From positions 109,557-173,556 of the forward strand of contig JAAEZM010000007.1 in NCBI GenBank assembly GCA_018222865.1: a stretch of 64,000 nt of DNA. The letters run 5' to 3'. Position 1 is the stretch's first letter; each line of letters opens with the position of its first letter. This document shows positions 52,819-64,000 of the stretch, piece by piece. Below the pieces are notes generated by a model. That model saw only the letters and a list, made by a program, of their open reading frames with translations. It had not been told where the DNA came from and searched no databases. The position numbers and the translations under genes are program-made. This DNA comes from Alphaproteobacteria bacterium (lineage in GTDB: Bacteria > Pseudomonadota > Alphaproteobacteria > Caulobacterales > Maricaulaceae).

Positions 52819-54657
52819 ATGACCCAGATGATTTCACAGACTTTCGACGTTAAGGGCGGCCCGCAATATGGTCGCGACAATCTCCCCAAGCTGCGCGCAG
52901 AGCTCGCGAAACAGGGGCTGGATGGCTTCCTCGTCCCGCACGAAGACGAGTACGACAATGAGTATCTGCCTGACTGCAATGAGCGTCTCTTGTGGATCTC
53001 GGGTTTTTCCGGATCGGCCGGGGCCGCCATCGTCATGAAGGACCGTGCCGCTGTCTTCGTCGATGGTCGCTATACCGCCCAGGTTCGCCAGCAAGCTGAC
53101 GGCGATCTGTTCGATTATCGCGACCTGGTCGATGAAGGCCTGCACGGCTGGATCGAGACAGACGGCCAATCCGGCGAGAAAATCGGGTATGATGCCAAGC
53201 TGCACTCACCAGCCGCCTTGGAGCGCTTGCAGGTCGCTGCGGAACGCGCCGGGGTCGAACTTGTGAGCGTCGAGACCAATCCGCTCGATCTGGCCTGGAC
53301 TGACCGCCCTGCGGCGCCCATGGCCCAGGTCCATCCGCATCCGATTGAATATTCCGGCGAGGCGCATTCCTCCAAACGCCAGCGCATCGGTATTGCAATT
53401 GAAAGAGGCGCTGCTGATGCGGCCGTCATTACCGCACCGCCCTCGATCGCCTGGTTGTTCAACATTCGCGGCGGAGATGTCTCGCGCTCGCCCCTGCCCC
53501 TGTCGGCAGCGATCCTCGACAAGGCGGGTAAGGCCACCTTGTTTATCGCTCCGGAGAAATTGACAGACGAGACCCGCTCGCATCTCGGCAATGAAGTCGC
53601 CTTGCGCCCGGAAAGCGAGTTCGCACAGGGGCTCGCAGAACTTGAAGGCAAGACGGTCCGCGTCGATCCGAACACCGCTTCGGCCTGGGTCTTTGATCAG
53701 CTCGACCAGTCCGGCGCCAGCGTGCAGCAGCTGGAAGACCCGGTCATGCGGCCCAAGGCCGCGAAGAATGCCTCCGAGGTGGAAGGCGCCCGCCAGGCCC
53801 ATATCCGCGATGGCGCCGCCATTGTGCGCTTCCTGCACTGGCTCGACACAGACGCGCAATCCGGCGAGGTCGATGAGATCGAAGCCGCCCGCAAGCTGGA
53901 GAGTTTCCGCAAGGAATTGCCCGAGCTGCGGGATTTATCCTTCGATACGATTTCCGGCGCCCAGGAAAACGCGGCCTTCGCGCATTATCGCGTCTCCGAG
54001 GAGAGCAATCTGAAACTCGCAGAAGGCTCGCTCTACCTCGTTGATAGTGGCGGCCAGTATCCCGATGGTACGACGGATATCACCCGGACCGTGCCGATCG
54101 GCCAGCCCACCGCGGAAATGCGCACTCAGTTTACCCGTGTCCTCAAGGGCCATATCGCCCTGTCCATGGTCCGCTTCCCCAAGGGAACGACGGGCACCCA
54201 GCTGGATGTGCTGGCGCGTCTGCCGCTCTGGCAAGCCGGGTTTGATTATGATCACGGAACCGGCCATGGCGTCGGTTCCTTCCTCGGCGTGCATGAGGGC
54301 CCGCAACGCATCGCCAAGGCGCCCAATGCTGTCGCGCTCGAACCAGGCATGATCCTTTCCAATGAACCGGGCTATTACAAGGAAGGTGGATACGGCATCC
54401 GTATCGAAAACCTGCAGGTGGTCACGGATGCGCAGGCTATCGCCCAGGGTGAGCGTCCCATGCTTGGGTTTGAAACCCTGACCATGGCGCCCATCCATCG
54501 CGCCTTGATCGATCTGCATTTGCTCAGCCCGCAAGAGCTGGGCTGGATGGATGCCTACCACGCCGATGTCCGCAAGCGCATCCTCCCGCTTCTGGAGGGC
54601 GAGGTCGCGGATTGGCTGCTCAAAGCCACCGAACCTCTGGTCGGTGCAACGCCCTGA
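52819..54657 (+). CDS. Xaa-Pro aminopeptidase P
   Basis: 612 residues from the ATG at 52819. Three-domain aminopeptidase P: two N-terminal creatinase-like domains and a pita-bread catalytic domain with the metal ligands in LVDSGGQYPDGTTDITRT, GTGHGVGSFLGVHEGP, SNEPGYY and GIRIENLQ. It removes N-terminal residues before proline. The bases before the ATG include no good ribosome site. Its TGA overlaps the next gene's ATG by one base. Confidence 0.95.
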   Translation: MTQMISQTFDVKGGPQYGRDNLPKLRAELAKQGLDGFLVPHEDEYDNEYLPDCNERLLWISGFSGSAGAAIVMKDRAAVFVDGRYTAQVRQQADGDLFDYRDLVDEGLHGWIETDGQSGEKIGYDAKLHSPAALERLQVAAERAGVELVSVETNPLDLAWTDRPAAPMAQVHPHPIEYSGEAHSSKRQRIGIAIERGAADAAVITAPPSIAWLFNIRGGDVSRSPLPLSAAILDKAGKATLFIAPEKLTDETRSHLGNEVALRPESEFAQGLAELEGKTVRVDPNTASAWVFDQLDQSGASVQQLEDPVMRPKAAKNASEVEGARQAHIRDGAAIVRFLHWLDTDAQSGEVDEIEAARKLESFRKELPELRDLSFDTISGAQENAAFAHYRVSEESNLKLAEGSLYLVDSGGQYPDGTTDITRTVPIGQPTAEMRTQFTRVLKGHIALSMVRFPKGTTGTQLDVLARLPLWQAGFDYDHGTGHGVGSFLGVHEGPQRIAKAPNAVALEPGMILSNEPGYYKEGGYGIRIENLQVVTDAQAIAQGERPMLGFETLTMAPIHRALIDLHLLSPQELGWMDAYHADVRKRILPLLEGEVADWLLKATEPLVGATP

Positions 54658-55187
54658 TGCGGACGCTTCTGGTCATTCTCACAGCCGCTGTCTTCACCAG
54701 CGGCTGCTTTTACTCGGAAGACGCTCTGATTACCCGGCGCGCCGCCGATTTCCCCATCGTGGAAGGGGTTTATGACCACAGGCCCTATCATCCCGATGGC
54801 CGCCCATTTGACCGCACGACCTGGTCCGGGGAGATTGAACGCGAAGGCTGGAGCTATGCCTCGGACGTAGACGCTTTCCCGCATCAAAATATCCGCCTGC
54901 GCGAACTCACACCTGGGATTTTTGCCGCTCAGAGTGTCAATGAGGACAGGCATTATCTTTTTGGCCTGGTCTGGGTCTATCCCAGCGGATTGGTGACCTA
55001 TCACAATCCTTCCTGTTCGGACTTGTCCGACACGGCTCGCGAGACATACGGTCTGCTCGAGGAGATGACCGACGGGTATTGCCGGATTGACCGCTGGGAT
55101 GTGCTCAGCGCTGTCTTGCTGACCTATCTGTCCGAACATGATGGCCGACCCCGGATTGATGGCGAATACCGTCCGAACCGCGACTAG
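54657..55187 (+). CDS. Lipoprotein, first of a tandem paralogous pair
   Basis: 176 residues. Signal peptide and lipobox FTSGC, cysteine at 17, followed by CFYSEDAL. Start shares a base with the aminopeptidase stop (TGATG). The mature domain has strands with FGLVWVYPSGLVTY and a late CSDLSDTARETYGLL ... LLTYL region. It aligns with the next gene from lipobox to the C-terminus (see findings). Function unknown; exported and probably outer-membrane-attached. Confidence 0.8.
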   Translation: MRTLLVILTAAVFTSGCFYSEDALITRRAADFPIVEGVYDHRPYHPDGRPFDRTTWSGEIEREGWSYASDVDAFPHQNIRLRELTPGIFAAQSVNEDRHYLFGLVWVYPSGLVTYHNPSCSDLSDTARETYGLLEEMTDGYCRIDRWDVLSAVLLTYLSEHDGRPRIDGEYRPNRD

Positions 55188-55260
55188 GCCCTTCTGAAAA
55201 GCACTTGCCTTAGTTTCGGCATGAGCGTCCGGCATGCTCTCTCCAAGACTGGGGGAGAAG

Positions 55261-55806
55261 ATGCAGAAATTTATACGCATAGCGCTTACAGCCGCGCTCA
55301 GCCTGACGGTGTCAGGCTGCTTTGTTTCAGAGACCGCCCTGTTTGACGTTGATCCCGATATCCGGCCGGTCGAGCCGGGATGGTATATGGGCTATTCGGT
55401 CGACGAGGATGGCGAAATTGAAGGCGGCGACATCTGGATCGGCCAAGTCGGTTATGTCGATGGTATTCTATCATCGCAGACAGAAAATATGCCGCTTCAA
55501 GGCGCGGCCTTCTATGAGATCGGCCCGGACAGCTGGATCGCGCGCAACGCGCTGGAAGACGGGCTTTATGTCTATCTGACCGTGTTTCGCTATCCAGACG
55601 GGCGACTCTTTGGTCACTTGCCGGAATGCGACGGATTGAGCAGTGAAGAGCGCGCGGCGCTTGGTCTCGTCTTCGCTGAGCATGGGCGCTGCCAAGTCTC
55701 CTCTCTCGAGACCCTTGAAGACGCCATACAAGCCTATCTCGGCCGCAATAGCGGCATGATCCGCAATGGCGCCGTCCTGATGCCGATTTCACCGCCCGAG
55801 GAGTGA
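55261..55806 (+). CDS. Lipoprotein, second of the tandem paralogous pair
   Basis: 181 residues from the ATG at 55261, with GGGGGAGAAG upstream. Lipobox TVSGC, cysteine at 20, then CFVSETAL. YLTVFRYPDGRLFGH, CDGLSSEERAALGL and a late AIQAYL correspond to the neighbouring paralogue. Unknown function. Its stop abuts the ligA stop on the other strand. Confidence 0.8.
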   Translation: MQKFIRIALTAALSLTVSGCFVSETALFDVDPDIRPVEPGWYMGYSVDEDGEIEGGDIWIGQVGYVDGILSSQTENMPLQGAAFYEIGPDSWIARNALEDGLYVYLTVFRYPDGRLFGHLPECDGLSSEERAALGLVFAEHGRCQVSSLETLEDAIQAYLGRNSGMIRNGAVLMPISPPEE

Positions 55807-58323
<2,517 letters not shown>

Positions 58324-58342
58324 TTATCCTCTTTTCTCTAAT

Positions 58343-58378
58343 CGTCATCCCGGCGCAAGCCGGGACCCAGTTCATAGG
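58343..58378. repeat. Dispersed-repeat-type hairpin (CGTCATCCCGGC...)
   Basis: Begins CGTCATCC at 58343, then CCCGGC-GCAA-GCCGGG at 58349-58364 (six base pairs with a GCAA loop) and ACCCAGTTCATAGGG. This opening is one I recall as a widespread intergenic repeat in Alphaproteobacteria. Only one half of the usual larger palindrome is evident. Confidence 0.6.
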
Positions 58379-58488
58379 GCGGATCGGTGCCACGCTCACG
58401 CTCGGGCGCGCCCTGGAAACTAGGCCCAGACCGACGCCTGCGCAGGTCAAACCCGCGTCAGGGTGGCGGTAATTGTGCTGAAGCTCGC

Positions 58489-60186
58489 CTAGGCTTCGAC
58501 GGCCATCAGGGCGTCGGCCTGGGCCCGGGCGGCGTCTGTAATGTCTGCGCCGGAAAGCATGCGCGCAATTTCCTCGCGGCGTTCCTCGCCTGTGAGCCGG
58601 CGAAGCGTCGTACGCATACCGCCTTGACCATCATCGGATTTCTCAATCTTCCAATGATGATCTGCCAGGGCAGCCACTTGCGGAGAGTGCGTAACGACCA
58701 GTGTCTGTCCAGACCGCGAAAGCTGTTTGAGACGGCGACCAACGGCATCAGCTACCGCTCCGCCTACGCCCTGATCGACCTCGTCAAAGATCATCACGCG
58801 CATATCATCATCCCCGGCCAGCACGACTTTGAGTGCCAGCGCAAAGCGCGACAGCTCGCCGCCAGAGGCAATCTTGTCCAATGGGCCAAAGGGCGCGCCC
58901 GGATTGGTGGAGACTTCAATCGCGACCTTGTCCCAGCCGCGCGCATTGCCAGCCTGCTCATCCGATTCCACACCCACGCGGATCTGCGCCTTGTCCATTT
59001 TCAAGGGCGGCAATTCGGCACCAACCGCGACCGCCAACGCCTCGGCAGACGCCTTCCGGCTGGCCGATAAAGCCGAGGCTGCATCTTCATAGACGGCCCG
59101 TGCTGCGGTCAGCCTGTTTTCCGCTTCGGCGAGACGATCACCCGCATGCTCGATGGCATCGAGTTGATCGGCAAAGCGCGTGCGCAAATCTACCAACCCC
59201 TCAACCTCCACACCATGCTTGCGCGCCGCAGCGCGCAGCGCAAACAGCCGTTCTTCAACCTGTTCCAGCCGGCCCGGCTCCACGTCAAACGCGCGCTCTG
59301 CATCGGCCAGGGCTTCATGGGCTTCGGAAAACTCGATCAGCGCCCGGTCAATGGCACTGGCAGCACGATCAAGAGCCGAAGCAGCTTCACCAGCGCCCTC
59401 GCCAATTTGCTCGCGTATCCGCTCCAATCCGCGAAGCGCCGCATTGAGGCGGTTCTCCATCCCGCCACCTTCACCGGACAGGGCGGCTTGCGCATCTGCG
59501 AACTCGCTGGCGGCTTTTTCCGCCCCCATCAGGAATTGACGCTCTTCCGCCAGGGCCGCTTCTTCGCCGGCACGCGGCGCCAGCTCATCCAGCTCACGCA
59601 CGGCATGCTGGAGGAAGTCCTGCTCGGCCTGGCTGGCCTGGGTTGAAGCAATCAGCTCGTCCCGGTCACGCCGCGCATCGGCATAGGCTTTCCACCCTGC
59701 CCGGCACGCGGCCAACAGCGCGGCATGGCCGGCATAGCCATCAAGCAATCCGAGATGGGTTTTAGGATCCATGAGACCCCGACCATCATGCTGACCATGA
59801 ACCTCGACAAGGGTTTCACCGAGTTGTTTGAGCAGAGAGACACTGGCGGGCTGATCATTGATATGCGCCCGGCTCTTGCCGTCTGCGGTCAAGCGGCGGC
59901 GCAGGATTAAGGGTTCTGCCCGGTCATATTCAATCTCGGCCTCGGCCAGGATTGCCGCAACGGGATGGTGATCCGCCAGCTCGAATTCCGCGATCGCTCG
60001 CGCATCATCAGCACCAGCACGCACAAGCGTCCGCTCAGCGCGTGCCCCCACGGCCAGGCCCAAAGCCCCGAGAAGAATGGATTTACCGGCCCCCGTTTCG
60101 CCGGTCAGGGCTGATAGGCCGCCCTCAAAGCCCGCATCCAGCGCATCAATCAGAACCACATTGCGGATCGAAAGAGATTGCAGCAT
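58489..60186 (-). CDS. recN: DNA repair ATPase RecN
   Basis: 565 residues. SMC-like: Walker A GETGAGKS (29-36), a central coiled coil (about 165-370, rich in Ala, Glu, Arg), then the C-terminal signature SGGELSRFALALK and Walker B MIFDEVDQGVGG. It acts at double-strand breaks. It starts 25 bases after bamD stops. No GAAC/GTTC SOS box is visible just upstream, so if it is SOS-induced the operator lies further up. Confidence 0.95.
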   Translation of the reverse strand: MLQSLSIRNVVLIDALDAGFEGGLSALTGETGAGKSILLGALGLAVGARAERTLVRAGADDARAIAEFELADHHPVAAILAEAEIEYDRAEPLILRRRLTADGKSRAHINDQPASVSLLKQLGETLVEVHGQHDGRGLMDPKTHLGLLDGYAGHAALLAACRAGWKAYADARRDRDELIASTQASQAEQDFLQHAVRELDELAPRAGEEAALAEERQFLMGAEKAASEFADAQAALSGEGGGMENRLNAALRGLERIREQIGEGAGEAASALDRAASAIDRALIEFSEAHEALADAERAFDVEPGRLEQVEERLFALRAAARKHGVEVEGLVDLRTRFADQLDAIEHAGDRLAEAENRLTAARAVYEDAASALSASRKASAEALAVAVGAELPPLKMDKAQIRVGVESDEQAGNARGWDKVAIEVSTNPGAPFGPLDKIASGGELSRFALALKVVLAGDDDMRVMIFDEVDQGVGGAVADAVGRRLKQLSRSGQTLVVTHSPQVAALADHHWKIEKSDDGQGGMRTTLRRLTGEERREEIARMLSGADITDAARAQADALMAVEA

Positions 60187-60211
60187 TCAGCGTGATCGCA
60201 GCCTTTCCAGA

Positions 60212-61042
60212 CTAGCCAAAGAGGCGGCGCCAAGCGCGTTCGAAATAGGACGGGTCTTCGCGTTCCAGATCCACATCCAGCGTAATGCCTTCCGCGGTCA
60301 GAAGGTCATAGCTGGCCTCGTACCACTCATTACCCGGGAAGTTATAACCGAGCACGGCCGCGACCTGGCGCGCCTCGCTATCAATGCCGAGAGCGACATA
60401 GGATTCCACCAGGCGGTGCAGGGCTTCCGGCGTGTGCGTTGTGGTCTGATATTCGGAGATCACATTGCTGAAGCGATTGATTGCCGCGAGATGATAGTTG
60501 CGACGCAGATACCAGCGTCCAACATCCATTTCCTTACCCGCAAGGTGATCGCGGGTCATATCGATTTTCAACCGCGCATCAAGAGCGTAGCGACTGTTGG
60601 GGAAACGACGGACAACCTGTTCCAGCGCATCCATGGCCTGCTGCGTGGTCTGCTGATCGCGACCAACGTCCATGATCTGCTCAAAATAGCAAAGCGCGAC
60701 CAGATAATAGGCATAGGCTGCGTTGGAGTTGCCCGGGTGCAGAGAGATGAAGCGCTGGGCGTCAGAGATCGCTTCCTCATAATTGCGTGCCTGATAATTC
60801 GCGAAGGCCGCCATGAGCATGGAGCGACGTGCCCATTCCGAATACGGGTGCTGACGCTCGACCTCATCAAACAGAGCCGCTGCCATGCGGTAGCGGTTGC
60901 GCTCCATCTGGTCGAAACCGGCAGAGTAGATCGCCTCAGCCGGACGTTCGACGTATTCAACCGCCGTGTCCGGATTATTGCTGCAGGCAGCCAGGGTGCC
61001 GCCGAGAACGATAGGAAATAGCAGACGCTTAATTACGGACAT
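60212..61042 (-). CDS. bamD: Outer-membrane assembly lipoprotein BamD
   Basis: 276 residues from the ATG at 61042; the frame is open 48 codons upstream, but the signal peptide begins here. Lipobox TLAAC, cysteine at 20. Five TPR-like repeats fill the rest (DQMERNRYRMAAALFDEV, YAYYLVALCYFEQI, DALEQVVRRFPNSRYALDA). BamD is the essential lipoprotein partner of BamA in outer-membrane protein insertion. Between lpxC and recN, as I recall for comL in Caulobacter. Confidence 0.95.
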   Translation of the reverse strand: MSVIKRLLFPIVLGGTLAACSNNPDTAVEYVERPAEAIYSAGFDQMERNRYRMAAALFDEVERQHPYSEWARRSMLMAAFANYQARNYEEAISDAQRFISLHPGNSNAAYAYYLVALCYFEQIMDVGRDQQTTQQAMDALEQVVRRFPNSRYALDARLKIDMTRDHLAGKEMDVGRWYLRRNYHLAAINRFSNVISEYQTTTHTPEALHRLVESYVALGIDSEARQVAAVLGYNFPGNEWYEASYDLLTAEGITLDVDLEREDPSYFERAWRRLFG

Positions 61043-61148
61043 CGGCACAGGACTCGAATGGTTTCTAAGATGCGAATGCATCGAACTGAGTTTCTTGTAA
61101 CCGATGATTTGCCAGCGCAAAAGTCCGCTGTCATTCAGACCTGCGGAT

Positions 61149-62048
61149 TTACGAGTTCGCCAGCGCGACATCCTGCGCCACACCACCGCGCATAGGCACC
61201 CATTTCCAGGCCGTCGGATCGTTCAGAAGCGCGCGCAGCGCCTCATTATTGATCGAATGACCCGGACGGCTGGCGGAATAGCGGCCAATGATTGGCGCGC
61301 CTGCGAGATAAAGGTCCCCGAGGGCATCGAGCGCCTTGTGACGCACGAATTCATCATTGAAACGAAGGCCTTCCGGATTCACCACACCGGTCTCATCGAG
61401 CACGATGGCATTATCCATGGACCCGCCACGTGCCAGGCCCGCTGCAAGCAGGGTGTCGAAATCTTTCTTGAAACCGAAAGTCCGGGCCCCTGCGATATCC
61501 TCGGCGAAAATATCCGGTGTCACATCAAATACGCAGGTCTGACGACCGACCGCCTGATGTTCAAAACTGATCTCGACCTCAATCATCGGCTTCAGGGCCG
61601 GCAGGAAGCTGGCGCGGCGGCCTTCCGTCTCGACGGTGACCGGCTTGAGCACCTGAATAGCGCGGCGCGGCATCGCCTGCTGCTTCAGGCCAACATTGTG
61701 GATCAGCTCGACGAACGGCATGGACGAACCGTCCATGACCGGCAATTCCGGACCGTCGATATCCACGATCACATCATCAACACCAACACCGGCCAGGGCT
61801 GCCATGAGGTGCTCAACGGTCGCGACGGAAACCCCCGCCTCATTCGCGATCGTCGTGCCCAGGCGCACGCCGGTGACCGCATCGGCTCGCGCCTCAATGC
61901 GATTATCTTGATCGGTAACATCAGATCGGATGAAGACCACGCCCGTACCAGACGGTGCAGGCTGCAGCGCCAGGCGGACACGTTCTCCGGTGTGCAGCCC
62001 CACGCCTGCACATACTACGGGTGCCGCCAATGTTTGCCGGTTAATCAC
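61149..62048 (-). CDS. lpxC: UDP-3-O-acyl-N-acetylglucosamine deacetylase
   Basis: 299 residues. Zinc ligands His80 (TVEHLMAAL), His237 and Asp241 (HKALD), catalytic-site His264 (GHSINN). It performs the first committed step of lipid A synthesis, so the organism makes lipopolysaccharide. A terminator after ftsZ and a 235-base gap suggest lpxC has its own promoter. Confidence 0.96.
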   Translation of the reverse strand: MINRQTLAAPVVCAGVGLHTGERVRLALQPAPSGTGVVFIRSDVTDQDNRIEARADAVTGVRLGTTIANEAGVSVATVEHLMAALAGVGVDDVIVDIDGPELPVMDGSSMPFVELIHNVGLKQQAMPRRAIQVLKPVTVETEGRRASFLPALKPMIEVEISFEHQAVGRQTCVFDVTPDIFAEDIAGARTFGFKKDFDTLLAAGLARGGSMDNAIVLDETGVVNPEGLRFNDEFVRHKALDALGDLYLAGAPIIGRYSASRPGHSINNEALRALLNDPTAWKWVPMRGGVAQDVALANS

Positions 62049-62227
62049 AACACACTCGCCGTCGCTATTAATTCTATTTATTGCGACATTCCTGCCGCCC
62101 CTCGCCTACATAAAAAGACTTTATGGGCCAGGCTTCAATTAAAGCTTTGTTGCGCTTTGTTACGCAGTTGCGAGATGGCCTTTTCAAGCTTGGCCGGAGT
62201 TAATTCATAGAGCAGGTGCCTTAAAGA

Positions 62228-62257
62228 AAAACGGGGGCGCAATCCATGCAACCCCGT
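62228..62257 (-). terminator. Intrinsic terminator after ftsZ
   Basis: On the minus strand ACGGGG, a loop, CCCCGT, then TTTTCTTT, 27 bases past the ftsZ stop. Confidence 0.75.
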
Positions 62258-62283
62258 CTAAGAAACTGATTTTCAATTGACCT

Positions 62284-63966
62284 TTAATTGGCCTGGCGAC
62301 GCAGGAAGGCCGGGATTTCCAGATCGCCCTCATCCAGGCTGTCGCCGAAGAGATCGCCGGACGGCGCGCGCGGCGCCTGAACCGGCGGCAGTTTTTCAGC
62401 GACAGGCTCCGGAGCAGTTTTCGGCGCCGGTTCAGCCGGCTTGCGGCGGCGGCCAAAGAGAGAGAAACCGCGCTTGGGCTCTTCTGCTTCCGCTTTCGGC
62501 TGCGGTGCGGACTGCGCAGGTGAAGACTGGGTCGATGTGGACGCGGCCCGGCGCTGTTCATAACGCGCGTTCAGAGCCGCGGCCTCCTGCTGCAGACGCG
62601 CCTGGTCGGCCAGCACTTGCGGCGTTTCCGCTGCCGTCGGCGCAATAGGGGTCTGCTGACCAACGGGCTGCTCGCTATAATGTTCAGCACCCACGGCTTT
62701 TTGGACCGGTTGTTCAATCGGACGCTCTTCAACGGCCGGGATCTCCTGGCGTTCATCGCCCGGTTGGCTCTGCTCCGCCATGATGCGACCCGGGCGATCC
62801 GTATTCATCCGCTTCCAGGGCAGGATGTGATCATTGGATCCTTCCGAGGCCTGGCTGGCAGCAGCCGTTCGCTCTGCCACGGCACGTTCAATCGGCTGGC
62901 GCTCAACAGGCTGGCGGTCCAGGGATGGACGCTCAACAACCGGGCGCTCGACCGGAGCCGGCGTGCGCAACCGCGCCCGCGGATCCGGGGCCACCATCGC
63001 TTCAGCGCCAATGCCGGTCGCGACAACGGAGACACGCATGGAGCCTTCCATGTTTTCGTCAAAGGTCGAGCCAACAATGATATTGGCATCCGGATCGACT
63101 TCAGCGCGGATCTCGTTCGCGGCTTCATCGACCTCATACAAGGTCATGTCGTAGCCGCCAGTGATATTGATGAGAACGCCCGTCGCGCCCTTCATCGAGA
63201 CATCGTCAAGCAGCGGGTTGGAGATGGCAGCTTGCGCCGCTTCAATGGCGCGCTTCTCGCCCTCGGCCTCACCCGTGCCCATCATCGCCTTGCCCATCTC
63301 ATTCATCACGGCCCGCACATCAGCGAAGTCGAGATTGATCAGGCCCGGCATAACCATGAGGTCCGTAATGCCCCGCACGCCAGAGTGCAGAACCTGGTCG
63401 GCCATGGAGAAGGCCTCGGCAAACGTCGTCTTTTCCGTCGCAATGCGGAAGAGATTCTGGTTCGGGATCACGATGAGGGTATTGACATGCTCTTGCAGCT
63501 GATCGATCCCGCTTTCTGCCAGTTTCATCCGGCGCGTGCCTTCAAAATGGAAAGGCTTGGTGATCACGCCGACCGTCAAAATACCCATTTCACGCGCAGC
63601 CCGCGCAACGACCGGAGCACCGCCTGTGCCCGTACCGCCGCCCATACCAGCGGTGATGAAGACCATGTGCGCACCGGCAAGGTGCTCACGGATTTCATCA
63701 ATGGAGTCTTCCGCAGACTGTTCACCCACTTCAGGACGGGCCCCTGCACCAAGACCTTCGGTGATCGAGGCGCCCATCTGGACCCGCTTATCGGTCAATG
63801 AACGCGTTAACGCCTGAGCGTCCGTGTTTGCGACAACGAAATCGACGCCTTCGAGCTTGGCTTCGATCATGTTGTTGACGGCGTTACCCCCTGCGCCACC
63901 GACACCAAAGACGACGATGCGCGGCCGCAGTTCGGTCGTTTCCGGGATGGAGAGATTCAGCGTCAT
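62284..63966 (-). CDS. ftsZ: Cell-division tubulin FtsZ
   Basis: 560 residues. GTP-binding core (about 1-315) with [12 protein letters not shown], the tubulin signature GGGTGTG (109-115) and [16 protein letters not shown] disordered Glu/Gln/Pro/Arg-rich linker of about 220 residues follows, longer than in E. coli and typical of alphaproteobacteria, ending in the conserved tail [12 protein letters not shown] that binds FtsA and other partners. It forms the Z ring. Just upstream (outside the window) ftsA is expected. Confidence 0.97.
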   Translation of the reverse strand: MTLNLSIPETTELRPRIVVFGVGGAGGNAVNNMIEAKLEGVDFVVANTDAQALTRSLTDKRVQMGASITEGLGAGARPEVGEQSAEDSIDEIREHLAGAHMVFITAGMGGGTGTGGAPVVARAAREMGILTVGVITKPFHFEGTRRMKLAESGIDQLQEHVNTLIVIPNQNLFRIATEKTTFAEAFSMADQVLHSGVRGITDLMVMPGLINLDFADVRAVMNEMGKAMMGTGEAEGEKRAIEAAQAAISNPLLDDVSMKGATGVLINITGGYDMTLYEVDEAANEIRAEVDPDANIIVGSTFDENMEGSMRVSVVATGIGAEAMVAPDPRARLRTPAPVERPVVERPSLDRQPVERQPIERAVAERTAAASQASEGSNDHILPWKRMNTDRPGRIMAEQSQPGDERQEIPAVEERPIEQPVQKAVGAEHYSEQPVGQQTPIAPTAAETPQVLADQARLQQEAAALNARYEQRRAASTSTQSSPAQSAPQPKAEAEEPKRGFSLFGRRRKPAEPAPKTAPEPVAEKLPPVQAPRAPSGDLFGDSLDEGDLEIPAFLRRQAN

Positions 63967-64000
63967 GGGTGACCCCGTATACGGATAAGTAAGGTTAACG

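Noticed and set aside
62617-63801. Long plus-strand open frame opposite ftsZ
   Set aside because: Antisense shadow with no start signal or recognisable domain.

Overview
The window is a gene-dense, roughly 60% GC stretch of an alphaproteobacterial chromosome, most likely from the Caulobacterales/Maricaulales side (Maricaulis/Hyphomonadaceae-like). Four things point there: a circularly permuted two-piece tmRNA gene; an alpha-type SspB adaptor beside it; a GAAC-N7-GAAC (GTTC-N7-GTTC) SOS box before a uvrD gene; and the gene order ftsZ-lpxC-bamD-recN-ligA, as I recall it from Caulobacter. I see no insertion sequence, prophage, CRISPR array, tRNA or rRNA. This is core chromosome with a few accessory pockets.

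Layout. 0.1-2.2 kb: a membrane-anchored coiled-coil protein that resembles TipN in outline. 2.2-6.9 kb (minus): an MFS transporter followed by a tightly coupled Mla-type lipid transport operon (STAS-MlaE, MlaF, MlaD, auxiliary lipoprotein). 7.0-11.4 kb: a coupled GT4 glycosyltransferase, SAM methyltransferase and alpha/alpha-toroid protein, tail to tail with a second methyltransferase and its coupled lipoprotein. This is the least explained gene set here. 11.5-13.8 kb: proline iminopeptidase and an Na+-dependent NSS transporter. 13.9-19.6 kb (minus): the rod-shape operon mreB-mreC-mreD-mrdA-rodA. 19.7-25.4 kb: TVP38-like membrane protein, a small membrane protein, AcnB aconitase, an epoxide-hydrolase-like enzyme and a CII-like helix-turn-helix protein.

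25.5-32.9 kb (minus) reads thyA-folA-hflK-hflC, a terminator, then degP-miaA, an NTF2-like protein and a divergent ketol-acid reductoisomerase. 33.2-37.6 kb: VOC protein, DUF3667 protein, two-piece ssrA, sspB, a PaaI thioesterase and an MFS transporter. The trans-translation tag RNA and the adaptor that delivers tagged proteins to ClpXP are therefore neighbours. 37.6-44.5 kb: S9 peptidase, a secreted protein, a RusA-like resolvase, fumC, small conserved proteins and an S41-like membrane protein. 44.5-52.7 kb: ribbon-helix-helix protein, ClC channel, two unknown proteins, bacteriohemerythrin, SOS-box uvrD, a lipoprotein, an orphan protein, prmA and a previously unlisted 55-residue protein. 52.8-55.8 kb: aminopeptidase P and two tandem paralogous lipoproteins. 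55.8-64 kb (minus): ftsZ, lpxC, bamD, recN and ligA, the end of the division/envelope cluster.

Start codons were moved downstream of the longest reading frame wherever a Shine-Dalgarno sequence, signal peptide, family length or ATGA/TAATG coupling supported it. All functional calls come from reading motifs by eye; no database search was run.
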